From Alentia gelatinosa (taxonomy: Eukaryota > Annelida > Polychaeta > Phyllodocida > Polynoidae): DNA of 64,000 nt. Each line of letters begins with the position of its first letter. The first letter of the stretch is position 1. Location: assembly GCA_950022655.1 (NCBI GenBank), contig OX465580.1:99156797-99220796 (forward strand). The letters are read 5' to 3'. The notes under the pieces are model-generated. The model did not search any database. It had not been told where the DNA came from and saw nothing but the letters and a program-made list of their open reading frames with translations. This document shows positions 11,769 through 25,248 of the stretch, piece by piece. The position numbers and the translations under genes were made by a program.

Positions 11769-13185
11769 AATGCGGCGTTTCCACTTGCCGACTGATTAGG
11801 CATTGATTACTTGGGGGATCCACAAAAATCGATAGGTGGTTTTACTTGAGAATTTATCCCTGCAGTGATTATTAACAACTATTGCGTCTAGGCCAGTTCC
11901 ATTTTTTGCCACCGATTATATGTAACCAGAGATATTTAATCGGTGATGCCGAATAGTGCAATGTTAGGGATATAAATCATAGCCAGGAAACATTTATCCC
12001 TATGTCACCTGACGATCATCTGACTAGAAGGGTCAAGTAGTCTTCAGATGTTGGCAAAAGCCATAAAGTGAAAACATTGCATTATATGTCGAATATTGCA
12101 CCCAAACACTGACACACCCATACATTCACCTATAGACAGACCCATGCACCCTTTTATTCCTGAAACCATACAGCAAAACACTCTTATGCGGTATTCCCAC
12201 CTGACGATTAAATGACGACCGATTATGTGGTCACTGTAGAAATAGGCGTCTGTTTCTCTTTTTCCATTCAGAAAAAGTTTAGCGACGTACAAAGTTGGCC
12301 TAGTCGTAGTGATCTTCCACTTTGAAGTTGCATCTACTCAGGACATTATAGGGCTATACAATATAGATTACACAATGTATATCTAGTAGTCGATCTAATG
12401 ATCATAAATGATGATAGTTAATTTATCTGAAGATTTGCTAATTGAAGGTCACTGCCTTTGTGTTACCTTTAAATGCATCTCCCAGTGGCCGGCTTTTGAC
12501 TGGAGCAGTTAGGCTGTCCTAGTACCTAGTTCCTCGGTACAATGGTGTGTGTCTGTAAGTTTCAGTACTCGGTCTCTGTATTTCAATTTGAATTTCTTCT
12601 TCACTTCTTGTTCGTTTATTAACATTTTCTTAGATGTGTACAGTGTCAACGTTCGGTCCACCACTTTATTGAAGATAAAAGCTGTCCTGTTCCTCTTACA
12701 CCTGCTTCTTGGATGTTAGGGTCTGATCTTGCACAATTTGTGAAATTCATTTCTATGAGAATTCACTGCGTGGCTTCATCCAATCGCTAGCCTCAAAGCC
12801 TTATGAGCAGAAACTGATGGCTTGCGAGATTTAATGTTGGCACATAAACGTTGACCCCAGAACAAACAGAGTGCTTCCACCTAACAGCTGAAATAGGGTC
12901 ACCGATTGCTGTAATAGAAATTGCTAGTGTGTTTCAAAGCACTATTAAATGCAATTTGATCACTCGACCCTCCACCAATTATATGTGCCCGGTTTGAATT
13001 TATCGGTGAGGCGAATAGTCGTCAGATGGTACTAGATCGCAAAATGTTGGGACAAAAAAATCGTCGACGGGATGTTTGTATCCCCGATTTCACCTGACGA
13101 TTATGCACCGATTGTCAAGTAGTCGGCTGGTGGTGTCAAAAGCAAGAATCAGCGGGATGAATCGTCAGGTAGAAATGCCACATTA
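11769..13185. mobile_element. Non-autonomous DNA transposon or nested MITEs, 1.4 kb
   Basis: The outer inverted repeats are TAATGCGGCGTTTCCACTTG at 11769 and the complement of AGGTAGAAATGCCACATTA at 13167-13185. Related internal ends occur at 12185 (TATGCGGTATTCCCACCTGA) and near 12870 (GTGCTTCCACCTAACAG), so at least two related units may be nested or fused. The interior is dense in CACCTGACGATT / CACCGATTAT motifs typical of subterminal repeats. No transposase frame is seen. Confidence 0.6.
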
Positions 13186-14914
13186 CGCCCATCCACCCAA
13201 ACACCTATATGCCCGAACATTCATTTGTATGATCTGATTGTGTGCAGCACATAAACCTTTGGCGGCAATAGTTTGGCACCGGAAGCTAAATATCTAGTAC
13301 TCTGTATGATATTCTCTTATTCCAAGGGTGTTCCCGTGGTATTTGGAAGCTGAGGTGATTCACATAAATTCAACTACTGAATTCCAGCGTCTACTGCAAA
13401 AATACTCAGTATAAGGTCATTGTCTCTGCACTCTGTCGTATCAGGTCTATCATAAAAGGTTTTAAAGGTGGAGGCCCTTACCAAATTAGCGGACCACATG
13501 AATTCAGAGATAAGTATATTTGCCATGTTCGCCGCACTTGTTGCTACACGCCTACAAGAATAGACATGGAAACATGTCTCCACTCCTGCATCTGCCAACA
13601 ACGTCATCACAATACTCGATATGATGTCCGATGACGCTCTTTGAATCAGTAATCGACCAATGCTTCTCTAGAGGGACATTATCCAACACGATAAAAATTC
13701 GATAAACATGACTGTGTTGCATTAACATAACCATGGGTATGGTTTTGATCTATTAACAACTTAAAGAACAATAAACATTGGTTTACAGTGAGTTTAAAAA
13801 CACATGCTCCACAATTTGAAGAAAAACATAACCATTTCTTTAAAACTAAGATATACATAACCCTTCTGGCCTTTGCTAAAAATTCTAAGAAAATCTGCCG
13901 TGTTGATTCCGGCCATCATAGTATACACAACACATTATTTATAGTGATATTATTATTAATGTACACTTTCCCTCCAGTGGTAACCATCTCTGAAGATCCT
14001 TTGATCACAGCAGAGTTCCTGCCAACACTGGGATTTCCAGAATCCTGTCTCTTCCCCAGTGCTCAGTCACAACTGGAAACCAAGACTGGGAAGGCCACTT
14101 GGGTATGATGAGAAGTCTGGTCAGGCACTCCATCCGAGTCCTGTAGACCGTCCTTCCAATCATTCAAATGGAGGGAATTATAAACTGTTAATATTCATCC
14201 ATGTTATCACAAAAGCATCTGTGGCTTCGGCCTGTAGGTCCTACTAAAAGGATATTGTGAAATATTGTAGTTGAGCTACAAGGATTTGGTTTAGGTTTCC
14301 CATCATAGATATTTTAACAATATATACCTATCACACTGAGAGTTTCATGCCAATGCAAATACATGGATGTAGGTCAGTCCCGTTTTGCCTTAATCAAACC
14401 TGCAGTCAAAGCTCCCAGTGTCCATTCTGTAGATGTTCCAAAGCCCCTGGACGACCTATCAGAATATACATTCTAGTCCACCCCACAATAATGTACATTT
14501 CCCCAAAACAATCTCATCAGCAACACTGTCCCATCATTACAGAGCTTATCAAGCCCCTCTTTAACTGCATGTTAGTGCTGTCATGCTATCTGCAAATTAT
14601 TTGACTGTCTCTTAAATTAAATGCGAAGGACGTAATGGGTTCCAGCCCAGTTCTGGTCAAATACCAAGATGTAGGAAATCACAAAATTGTCTATAAAACA
14701 CTCAAATTATGCCTGACCCATACAGTCTCACACCGTGGCACACTTCCACATGATAGAGTCAGCGAGAGCAAACTTAATCATGCCACTGTTAGGAGCACCA
14801 ATGTCCTGACACCCAGTGACCTCAGAGGGTCACATAGGTTAGATTAGTACAAGTTTGGGTGAAAGTTGTCGTTCTCCACAAAGTTGATGCAGGACAATTT
14901 TATGAGGTGAAGCG
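13186..14914. other. Unassigned
   Basis: Open frames of up to 106 codons (13788-14108 plus strand, 14347-14604 plus strand) show no recognisable domain. No repeat or RNA gene was recognised. Confidence 0.35.
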
Positions 14915-15150
14915 GAGTGATTACCATGTAGCATTCAAACGAGTTGGAGAAGGACAACTTTGACCAAAACGAGTCGCTTTCTGTGTTCATCTCATCCCTG
15001 TGGACACTAAAATAATAAACGGCACACTTGATGTATGATGTTATAGACCATTGAGAACAGACTGTAATACTTATAGGGGCAAGGAGAACAACTTACTAAT
15101 GTTGAGCCTAAGGGACAACAATACCAGGGGTAAGATAAAGATTGATTAAA
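14915..15150. repeat. Dispersed repeat, copy A (pairs with 28610-28830)
   Basis: About 235 bp match 28610-28830 in the same orientation at roughly three quarters identity. Shared landmarks are GTAGCATTCAAA, AACGAGTC-CTTTCTGT, GTAGACACTAAA/GTGGACACTAAA, ATAGACCATTGAGAACAGAC / ATAGACCATCGAGAACAGAC and the end motif GGTAAGATAA / GTGAGATAAG. The family is not recognised. No terminal inverted repeat is seen. Confidence 0.7.
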
Positions 15151-15685
15151 AGCATTTCTGTAAATAGTCGCCTTACTATACTGTTCGTCTAACACATTTT
15201 CATTCCATATATTTGCTGCGAGATTCCTTTGTTAAGGGATTTCGTGGCTGGCTTTCGCCTGGCTTTGCCTTTGAAACAATCCTATCACTAAAGTGAACCT
15301 GAGTTATTGGATTGCTAGGCAGCTCTAACACCTCTGGGAATACCGAATGACAGGAATGTCTGCTGGGCGCTGCAGTTAAGGAGAAAGACATAATGTGAGA
15401 CTTAAGCCTAAATTGGCTTCCTGGCGCGTTGAACAGTGCCACTTGGGGGAACCCCGACTGACATAGCTTAAAGGAATGTAGAACTAATGCTGTTTCAATA
15501 ATCATCAGTGTCAGCATGAGTGGGTTCTGTATCTGGTCTAAAGATATGAACTAGTAAGAATAGTACTCTCTAGGAAGTCATATAACGCATTCATGATACG
15601 TTTCAGATACACAGTGCCAGGTTGCTTTAGACTACTGTTTCAATGAATTAACTCTGTTGTATTCACTTGATAGAAATTCTATTAA

Positions 15686-15805
15686 GCCTGGGACCCACCA
15701 GTACCGACGCAGAATTCAGACTTCCCGATGCGCCCCGACACCCTTTCATTTCAATTCAATTCAATTGTGTGTCGAAGAGCGCGTCGGGGTTGGTGGCTTC
15801 CAGGC
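15686..15805. mobile_element. Short MITE, 120 bp
   Basis: Terminal inverted repeats of about 24 bp: GCCTGGGACCCACCAGTACC at the left, and at the right the complement of GGTTGGTGGCTTCCAGGC, with GACGC shared inside. The sequence TCAATTCAATTCAATT lies in the middle. Its TIR resembles the GCGTCCACC-type ends of other MITEs in this window only in part. No target duplication was certified. Confidence 0.65.
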
Positions 15806-15914
15806 CTCAGACAACCTTACGCCAGTCCTTCTTATCTGTTTGATGATGTCTCAGCCCTGGTATTTTCCATTATATCGTTTATAATATAGACTGAACATCG
15901 GGTACTCGTAATCA

Positions 15915-16680
15915 ACACCCATGTATCCTATAACATTCCACAGGGCTCAGTTTTGGGCCCTGTCCTTTGCATTATTTTTATCGACGATATCTTCAACATC
16001 TTTGACTTTGCTTATCCAACAATGAACGCTGACGACCTGGCATTAGTGGTCGAATACAATCAGATTTGACTGTAAACATAGATAAAACGAAAATTATGTG
16101 CTTCGTAAACATAATGCTCAAACTTCCATCGAAACTTGTGCTTTATATGGAAAGTCACCTCGAAGTTGTCCAAAGGTTCAACTACCGAGCCGTATTGCTC
16201 GATTCCAAACTGACTTGCCAAGAGTAAATAAGTTATACTCTGACGGACATGAGACAAAAACTCTTTAAACTCAGGAAACTGAGGTATCTTGTAAATGAAA
16301 GCGCTGCACTTGCACTAATTAAACAAATGATCCTGCCAAAGATAGAGTACACCGACTTCCAGTACTATCTGGCATCTGTAACTAATATAAAAAAAAACTG
16401 CAACCCATTCTACATGATTTTTTAAGATGTGTACTGCAATCTACGAGGGATAGCAACCTGTCATCCACTGACATGCTGAGTAAATGTAAAATCCGTCCCC
16501 TTTACTATTGTAGAGTGGTGCATGTGTTAAATATGATCCATTCGTGTGTCAGAGATAGTAGCCACTTAGTTACAGAAACGGTAAAGGTAGATAGATTCCA
16601 AACACGAACCAAACTCAACGGAAGTGGCCTCGAACCGAAAGATACAAACCTAGCCCCCTGTACCTGGGCATGATATTGTA
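15915..16680 (+). pseudogene. LINE (CR1/jockey-type) reverse transcriptase fragment
   Basis: At 15930-16045 the plus strand encodes IPQGSVLGPVL, then FIDDIF, then NADDLALV. This is the non-LTR reverse transcriptase signature PQGSVLGP followed by the catalytic box, here (Y>N)ADD. Further on, after stops and shifts, LFKLRKLRYLVNESAALALI then KQMILPKIEY (16262-16350) matches the thumb region also present in the LINE at 42788-43560 (FRKLKKFVNETTALKIVRTT). Several stops and frameshifts mark it as dead. It lacks a 5' part and a clear 3' tail. Confidence 0.85.
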
Positions 16681-19600
16681 AGATAACCTGTCACCCGAGA
16701 CACAAAATTTAGGTACCAATGATGGTTTTACATTAGCAGTCAAAGACACTTGTTAACACCTGAAACTCATGCTAGCCTGAAAACATGACAGCTGCGTCAA
16801 ATTACCACTGTCAGTGTCTCTCCTTTAGTTCGAAATGAAAATTTAGATCTGTGTTTAATAAAAACAACGTATGGACAGATATATTACACCCACTGTCACA
16901 CCGTTACCCATGTCATGTATTGTCTTCTGTGTTCTACCGTTGTGATTGTTTTGTCCAACAAAGCACATACCTGATGTATGATATAAAAGATAAATTTCTA
17001 ATTGTACCTAGACAATACAGTTTGATTATTCTGATTATCCTTAGTCAAAGGTCAAGTGTAGTAATTATCTTTGTTATATCAATATCAAGGGGAAATGTGC
17101 CATGGTCTTAGCATTTGTTTGTATGTTAGACTATACAAGGAAAAACGCCACTTGTAGGAGATTGTATAATGTTCCTTTTGCTGATTAAAAAATGTAGAAT
17201 TTGTTAAAAAGAAATACCTTCAATGTCGGTGGAAGACACAAATGTTGGCCAATTAGAAAGGACCTTTACATGTAATCAATACATCTGCGAAATACCAATT
17301 GACATTAATATTTCAACCTCATGATTAGCGCATAGGATGGCCTTTTAAACCAATAGTTTGTACATGTATATCGTACTTTTTGCATATCTATATTCCATTC
17401 TGTATTATGTGTACGTAAGTTGTCAGTAGCATTGCATCACCTTCCGTTTCACACCGTGTTAACTGTAATTCATCTTGTATATGGGGTTCCTATACTGCTT
17501 TTTATGACATTCACATGTCCCTAGCCCTGCAGACGACGATCTCTATAGAGCAGCTCAGCATATAGAATGGTTACAAGGGAACAGTAAAAACCGCCTGAAC
17601 TGCTCTAAAGCGTTCAACGAGTGACTCTATTATTTATCATGGGGATATAAAAGCAGCTGATGAACATGCCTGCTTCTTCTCCATTCAATGTAAGACGGTA
17701 ACTCAATCTCTATCAGGTTAGGTAGTTAGCCCATACGATTGCGATTCCAACATCTCCACATCAACCCCCCTGATACCTAGTATTACCTGATACTACCGAT
17801 ACTACGATATGGAAAGTGTGTAGACACGTAATAAGAACATTTTCGCGCATGTGCAATGGCACATCGGTGGTTTTTGGACTTCCGTTTACCTTGTCCCCGT
17901 TCGACCGTTTCGATGTGTGTTACAAACTCCCCGTGACGTACAAAAGTGAGTAATGACCAAGCTTAGCGACTACGAGGAATTTATAGAAATCCTCCGAAAA
18001 GAGTACGAATTCGTAATGACCAAATATCGAGATATAGGTACACACCCTAAGACCATTTGCACAATGTAGGTCAATGTTTATGTAACGATTTTGAGGCATT
18101 CCATTTGATCGTATCCTACAAATGTCGTAGCTTTCCGACCAAAAATTTGTGTAATGATATAAGCCCTAGGATAATCGAAACTCTTTTTATATGATCGTAC
18201 ATAATTTATTAAACGAACCCCTAGTTCTCAGGAGGGGCTTTGCTGATTGTTCCTTGGCAATACTCTTACTTGAAGAGAATCCTCCATACAGATTTTATGA
18301 TATATAAACATACAAGTGCATGAGGCGGCCATATGGAAATTTCAGACACAAACCCATTGGCTTCGGTATAACAGCATCATTGCATGCATATTTCAAGGCA
18401 ATGTTTAAAGCACCCGATCTATTATATTATTTCTGAGACCTGAATCATAAAAATTCACGGTCATGGAAAATTCCCCTTTAATATGGAATAGGCTTCCTTT
18501 ACTAAACCTAACGAACCCATTATACTTGGAAATCTCTAAATTATATTGCAGCCTCATTTATTCTTTGATTCATGAATAACTCATAGTGGACCTTCAACCA
18601 CTGCATTAGGTTACCATGCACACCTTTCACGAAATGAAACAGTGAAAATAAACTATCGCCTTGTGCCGAATACATCCTAAACCCAGAGAAGCTAATTTGA
18701 AGGAGGAAGAGTATGTATATGACAAGGTAATATCCTCTTTTGATAAGCGCCTGTGATGACGTCCACAATGAGCCCTTTCCATTCCCTCACCTACACATAA
18801 GCCTATTCGCCGAATAATATCCAAATGACATCCATTAGTGTACACTATAGTTCTTTGCGCTACCTTTTGCGTCCCGAATTTAAATGGGATTTCTTCGAAG
18901 CCGCATTATCAGTAAAGGGGTGGGGGTGGGGGGGGGGGGGTGCTTAGTGCACATTGTATGCCATAGTATAAAGGCATGTGCCATTAACATGAAAACATGG
19001 CGCGAGTCCTAATGTAGCCAGTCATGTCATTCAAAAGTCCTGCATAATCAAAGGAGACGGTTCAAGAAAATGCATAATCCTTTATGATATTTCCACGGAA
19101 AGGTTCCCTCGAGACAAATACTGTAATCAAGAGGAAAACGGAGAAATGTCCCATTGAAATGCGGCCTTCAAAAGCTCCGTCTTAGTATGAAAGAACTAAA
19201 GTATAGAAAATATAGTGTTCAGAATTTTTTTAATTAATCCTGTCTAGTTAATATGAATAGCTCTATGATTTATCAGACCGTGTTCTATTTTACATCTCTC
19301 TCACATACTCACCAGTCTACTATATTTCTAAACCATCCGCTGCGGGTCGGCGGGCCAGGCACTCACACCAGCAAAACTAGTGAAACCAGTTCACAGGTGC
19401 ATCCTCTTGGCAGGAAATTTACCTTCTTAAATAGATATTTCACAATAACAAGTCTCGAATTCATGGGACAGAAATGTACATAATTTTGTAACATATCCAT
19501 AAGTCAATTGTGTAAGGGAAATTTTTCCTCTACATAGGACTTCTGCTGAATGAACAACAGACTTTGAATCATACTTAGGTCACAGAGTCAAATGACCTGT

Positions 19601-19807
19601 GTGACTAACCATTACTTGGATCTCCTGCATCTTATGAGTAAATGATCACTTTTCTTTGCCAAATGCGTTGGCTACAGCCTTAGCACTTGTCCTTGATGTC
19701 TATTATTCTGCACCTGTTTTTTGCGACCTGTTTTAGGAAGAGCGCCTCTCCGGTGAATGTACCTGTCTATCCTTTATTTTCTCGTTGAACAAAAAAAGAG
19801 AGATTTA
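16681..19807. other. Unassigned
   Basis: No gene family was recognised. 17955-18000 can form a small hairpin (GAGGAATTTATAGAAATCCTC). 18915-18945 is a G-rich run. Open frames around 18541-18845 overlap on one strand in different frames and have no conserved signature. Confidence 0.35.
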
Positions 19808-19943
19808 TTTATCCTACCCCTCATATAAATCTCCATAGACTTAATATGATGTGACTGTATACCACGGATATGTGCCATAGAATGTTTATATGCCACGCAT
19901 GACTTGAAATCAAAAACACGCGACGGGGTAGGGTAAAATCTAA
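19808..19943. mobile_element. Short relative of the hairpin-element family, no hairpin
   Basis: The left motif TTTATCCTACCCCTCATATA and the right GGGGTAGGGTAAAATC form a short inverted repeat of about 13 bp. The left 40 bases are the complement of the conserved right end of copies 3 and 5 (TTAAGCCTATGGG...TTAGGGGTAGGATAAA). The loop carries GTATACCACGG and ATATGCCACGC, as in the loops of other copies. The long hairpin is missing, so this is either a truncated copy or a minimal form. Confidence 0.5.
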
Positions 19944-22174
19944 ACGTCACTCAATTTCATATGATTGCTTACATGGCTTTCGTTGTCTTCTGCTACATAT
20001 ATCACTCAGCTGTGCTCGGTAATATCATACTGCAAAGACAACTCACGCCATATAAACAATCACATGACATTACGTGACGTTTCTTCATATGCTCTCACTG
20101 TCACTGTTTACTGTTTTGCCATACAATTCTATAATAAAAGTCTGATCTCCAACTTTTCGTCGGTATTAATCCTTATCAGATCGGATATTTTAACCACTAA
20201 GAATGTAGTAGACGACAACGCCACTCTCTTCCTGCTGCAATACATGGAAATATCCCGCCAGCGAGACTTTCCTGATCCACTACACACGTTCTAATCTCCC
20301 CAAGGGCAATTTAACGTTCACCCAGAAAATAAGGGAGATTTACATGATGCAGGAGGAGATTTTTTGTGTGAAGACGCGTGGGGTCGACCAGCAGGCTGCC
20401 TTGTGGTACGTGGGAACGGCTGCAGGTGGTTTGGCCACGGAGACTTCTCCAGGTGCTATTAACTTTAGCCATGACAAAATACTCTCACTGCAGCATTCCC
20501 TGAGCACGCAACACATCCGAGGTTGACTAGCTCTTTAGTCATCGTGATGTTGTTCTTAAAGCAAAGTGCACATGACAAAAACTAGTTTTTAAAATCTCAT
20601 TCTGTCTTATAAGGAGTGTATGTTGTGCTTTTATATGTATACATGATGAAGCTATTCCGTTCACAATAAGTATGTTGTATGTATTAGATTCACATAGGGG
20701 AGGCAAATAAGGCAACCATACCCTCTGTTGCTAGATACACATTAGATTAAAATGATCTCCTTTGCACATCGGCGTGGACAGTTGATACTGCCAAGACAGT
20801 CTATACTAAAAAAAGGCAAACTTCGTCGCCTGTTGTATTATTATGATTTTGGGATATTGTATTGTAACCTGAAAAAACCTAGGATATAAGTCTGCCATTG
20901 CACTTTAGACTAATTAAGATAGATGCATAAGTATTACATGTCCTTCTGGAAAAGGGGAAGATCCCATCTACCGACAAGAAAATGTAACTTTCTCATTATA
21001 GCATGATATAACAACAAGACTTGCGTGTATTTGCCATATATGTATGAGCATAAAGCCACAACCACTCCGTATTTCAAAATACACGAGATATATTAATAGT
21101 TGGAAGCAATATCGATTGAATTCTATCTATCAATAATGGAAGGCTGCTTAAACCCCCAAAAAAATCACAACAGAATCCTAGCAATTCTTCTTCGAAAATG
21201 CCTTACCTCACCAATCACACAACCGAATAACAATTTATTGTCCTCTGCATGGAAAGGAATAGTCTCATCAAGTGATTAGTGTCTCATAATGACGTGCCAA
21301 AGTATTCATGGTATGCGTAAATAACAACATCCTTAATCTTACATATAATTTTCCGTTCGCACAAAATTAAGAAGAGACGTGCCGATCATTCCACTAGGAG
21401 TAGCACTGACGCTATATAATTCACGGCCCTTTGAGACCAGCTTGCTGTGCGGCTGGCTGCAATTGGGTTCTACTCGACAAAGAATCTGTAGACATTAAAT
21501 GCTCATCTATTGCCCGCTACGGGCAGATTCTTCCCGCCACGCGGCGTAAGTCAGTCGATCACACGTCGAGCCACTAAAACAAAAGCCGTCCATTAATCCA
21601 TTACACTGTGGCTCCTTCATCGGCGGTCCAACCCCTCAACGCTCCATGGATCAGCGTCCACTAGCGAGGCTCATCGCTTTAATTAGCCATCATGGAATTC
21701 CTTTTAATTACACCCAATTGCTTATCAGCTGTCACCGGCACTTCTGCCCACACCCACGCAGTGGCGCTGACGTTGCCTGCATCTTGCTTCCTGCAGCTTC
21801 CGGGTTCAGGACACATGCGCTCTGTTGGGTCCGCATTGGCCACTCACGCATGCGTGTTCATAGTGCTGACATGGTACGCTGACTGATCCTTAATTTTGAT
21901 TGATCGAGGGTTGACATGGATATTTTTCTGCATCACCTTCCACCGTTCATCAGCACTCCGTACAATCTTCACCCAGGCACGCCGTTGCAAGTTAAACACC
22001 GCCTCTGCTGTGAGAGTGTACCGACGGTCCACGGATATGAAAGTATATGAGGCAGTTTGTGCATGCCTGAGTGTGGTTTTGGGTGGTGTTGGTTTTCGGT
22101 GCAGTCGGAACATCGTTGATCGGGAGGTTGATTGATATCTAGCTACATATATCTCCTTGATGTTTCTCTAAACC
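19944..22174. other. Mostly unassigned, one unrecognised 89-codon frame
   Basis: The minus-strand frame 21844-22113 encodes 89 residues with a basic N-terminus (RLHRKPTPPK) and a segment with AWVKIVRSADERWKVMQKN. It has ordinary amino-acid composition and moderate GC, so it could be an exon, but I recognise no domain. The plus-strand 20344-20526 frame is similar in status. Nothing else is seen. Confidence 0.3.
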
Positions 22175-22618
22175 GCATTTACACTAGACGATTATAGGCG
22201 ACGATTCTTGAATTAAGCAGCTACTGATGACTAATCGCCGCCAATGGCTAGAAACCGTCTAGTGTAAACGCTAAACGAGTGATGACCATAAATCGTAGGA
22301 TTATGTAATTCGGAAACACCTGACGATTGTGCTGACGATTTTATGCTCACGACTTTTTCAAAGTGGCTTGAATTAATCGTCGAAAAACCTGGCAATTCTG
22401 TAAAAACTGGCCAAAACGCATGTTTTACGTCGACGATCTCGACTTTTTATTCAACCATTTCCCACCTGTGATTTTCTGTTGGAAAATACATTGATTTAGC
22501 TCTAGCGTTGGCGTAATTAACCTTCAGACGATTTTATACTTGTGGCACCACCATAGGTGAACAACTATGCCTTAAAACGGGCTTATTTTGGTGATTATAA
22601 ATCGCCTAGTGTAAACGC
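22175..22618. mobile_element. MITE with nested ends (GCATTTACACTAGACG family)
   Basis: The left end GCATTTACACTAGACGATTA (22175) has two possible right partners: CGTCTAGTGTAAACGC at 22256-22271 (element of 97 bp) and CGCCTAGTGTAAACGC at 22603-22618 (element of 444 bp). The interior is full of ACGATT motifs. Either a short element sits at the edge of a longer one, or an internal duplication of the right end occurred. Confidence 0.65.
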
Positions 22619-24172
22619 TTGAAGCACTTCTTGGGTCGACGATTCAGCCTGACGATATTTTACCCGGAGGGTACCTGACGATTTTTTCTAAATGATCTAC
22701 AGTTGTGGCTTTTTTTAATCATCGTCTAAGCACATTGGTTGTGGTAAGAGTATTGTTGACTGTCATAACTGCATACCTGAGGTTTGACAACGGATATTCT
22801 GTGGTTAAAGGGTCCCCCGCCTGGTTCATGGAGTCTTAGAGAACATCAGTACATAGTAAGACTATAGATTCTTTGAAAAGCACACCCTGAAGGGAGAGAG
22901 TTGATCCGGAAATGCACTACACAAGAAAACCTCATCCGGCAATATCCTATTGAAGAAATCTTCAATTAAAGACTTCTCCTACAAAAACAACTCCGGTCTA
23001 GATATTTCCTATCGGGTAATCTCTTCCGCCACTTGTATCTTATCCTCTCTAATATGCTTTATTCATTCCAATGTGGAGATTGTAGCAGGTGTGACTTCTA
23101 CGTTGGATTTCTCCAAGATAAAATTGATTAACATAATTATATTAGCTAAATATGATATGGCAGTCCGATAAACTAAAGTACATATATTACGATAGCAATA
23201 GGTGAATCGGATGAGTAGATATTGTGTTGTTGACATATTATCATTCACAAATTGAGGAACACCAATTATAAAGCGAAGCATCGATTGAATCACTTTTGTA
23301 TTTGAGCAATAATCATCTGTTACAGCAGCATAAAACTTCCCATTCCAAACTATAATGACCATTAGGCTTCTATATTAATTCAATCCCTGTATGAGATAAT
23401 TGATTGCTGAAAAACAGTGAACATTCTTATATAGGAGGGCTATGAAACAAACCGGGTTGGTCAGCATATTGAATCTGATGATAATTATCAATAAATATAC
23501 GACGGACAAACCTTTCGGTTCATAAAACCACCACCACAGTTACTTATCTAAAACAAGGAAAAAAATGTGAAACATCACTCTGATAATTCAGTTTGAATTA
23601 ACGCGTAAAACACTTATATTAAATACCCTGTCAGGTTAGTATTTTTGTAAACTTACCGTTTGCTGCTATTTTCAGTTGCCTTGTGGTAATATACCCTGAT
23701 GATATGGAATTCAGTTAACATGATTAGTGAAATCTTTACTGGATGTCCTTTAAGTCTGGTACATAAGGCATTGCATTCATAGGCATTTTCAATAGCATAA
23801 AACCATTCAAGATTACTGCTCATGATACACACGTCCCTATCTCCTAGCTCCGAGTAATGATTGAATCTTTGGATACATTAATTAACGGTTAAAAGGCTTT
23901 GCGTGACGCTGTATTTTTTATTATTCTTTATGATCTCCTTGGTTGATTGAAGATCTTATTTTGCAAAGACCCTTTATCCCTTGACCATAGAGTTAGTGGA
24001 GCGTAATTGGCTTTGTTATGCAAAGAGTGCACTGAAAAGTACAAGTGAGCCCCAGTTCAAACTCACCCTCAACAATGATTCATTTACGCTGCACGCTTGT
24101 ATCATCGTTGACAAATTCAATCTAGCTGTACGGCACGCTCTTATAGTATACGTCAAAAGGATATCAGCGTTG
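22619..24172. other. Unassigned
   Basis: 22619-22740 keeps the TGACGATTTT-type motifs of the adjacent MITE and may be a remnant of it. From 22740 on, no gene or repeat was recognised. Confidence 0.35.
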
Positions 24173-25248
24173 GACCGTGCACCCACTGCCGCTGATACAA
24201 CATGATATACCTCCCGATACACAACAATTAAAAGTAGCAAAATCGTGATGTAACGGGAAGTCCCCGAAAATTCTACTCATAGCCTCTCGGTGTGTATCGT
24301 CATGCATAGGAACGGTTTGGTGGGATAGAAAAGGTCGAGATTAGCTTACGATTAGCTCACGATTCAACACTGCAGATGGCATGCATTATTTCAATATCAA
24401 AATATACCATAGATCGGGAGATATTAAGTGGATATAGATCATAATTGACCAGTTTTAACAAAACAACATTATATTATTTTTCAGAAGCTAAAACAATCGA
24501 TTTTAGATATCAAGCTTCGACAGAATAATAATGTGTATCTAATACATGTACTATTGATTTCAGACCATTAGATTTAAGTGAATGAAACAGTATTTGCAGT
24601 GACAGTTTACAGCCTAAATATATGTTGTACCTCATTCCGAAAATTTCATGTCTAGTATTTTACATAAAACAGAAAATTGCCCGTCAAATAGGCTGCCGAT
24701 ACAGGCTGAAGAAAGTCCATATCCCGTGTATTGGTAAGCTATGAAAAATCGAACGTATTCGATTTTATCGGGAGACCTACGATTCGGGTTTTTAATCGTT
24801 GTGTGTCGGGAGCCAATCGTTGTGTGTCGGTGTGTATCGTAGAGTACATCGCAGAAATGTGGTATAATGCTACAATTTTGTCTGACCTCCCGATTCATTT
24901 GTTTTTATTTGCATAAGGCCCGGCGTCCACCTACTACAATGTGGCTCCGATATGGTCTACGATGCACCTCCCGATAAAAAATCAAAATCGCGTCGGAAGG
25001 TCACCTAATATCGGGACAGTTGACCACATTTCTGCGATTAGGCACCGAAAAAAAACCTATTAGGATGCGTGGTGGATTGGTATGTCAAGACAGATGTCTA
25101 CGATTTTGCACCTTCAAGATATGTCTCCGATACTTGCTTTTTGTATCGGTGACATATCGGGAGGTTTAGATTTCTATCGTAGTAGGTGGACGCCAGGCCT
25201 TAGAAAATCAATCGTACGGCCGGTCGGGAGCGCAGTGGGTGCACGGTC
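24173..25248. mobile_element. Candidate 1.1-kb element bounded by 17-bp perfect inverted repeats
   Basis: GACCGTGCACCCACTGC at 24173-24189 is exactly complementary to GCAGTGGGTGCACGGTC at 25232-25248. The interior contains many TCGGGAG/CTCCCGAT and TGTGTATCGTA motifs. A second MITE (24917-25199) is nested near the right end. No transposase frame. The perfect 17-mer pairing makes chance unlikely, but no target duplication is visible, so the element status is inferred. Confidence 0.5.
24917..25199. mobile_element. MITE, GGCCCGGCGTCCACC family, copy 1
   Basis: The terminal inverted repeats are GGCCCGGCGTCCACCTACTA and the complement of TAGTAGGTGGACGCCAGGCC. Flanks are TAA (24914-24916) and TTA (25200-25202), consistent with a TWA target as used by PIF/Harbinger transposons (known for that superfamily; the assignment here is inference). 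The reverse complement matches the copy at 63781-64000 over its length, for example CCAATCCACCACGCAT and TGTCCCGATATTAGGTGACC. Confidence 0.85.
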
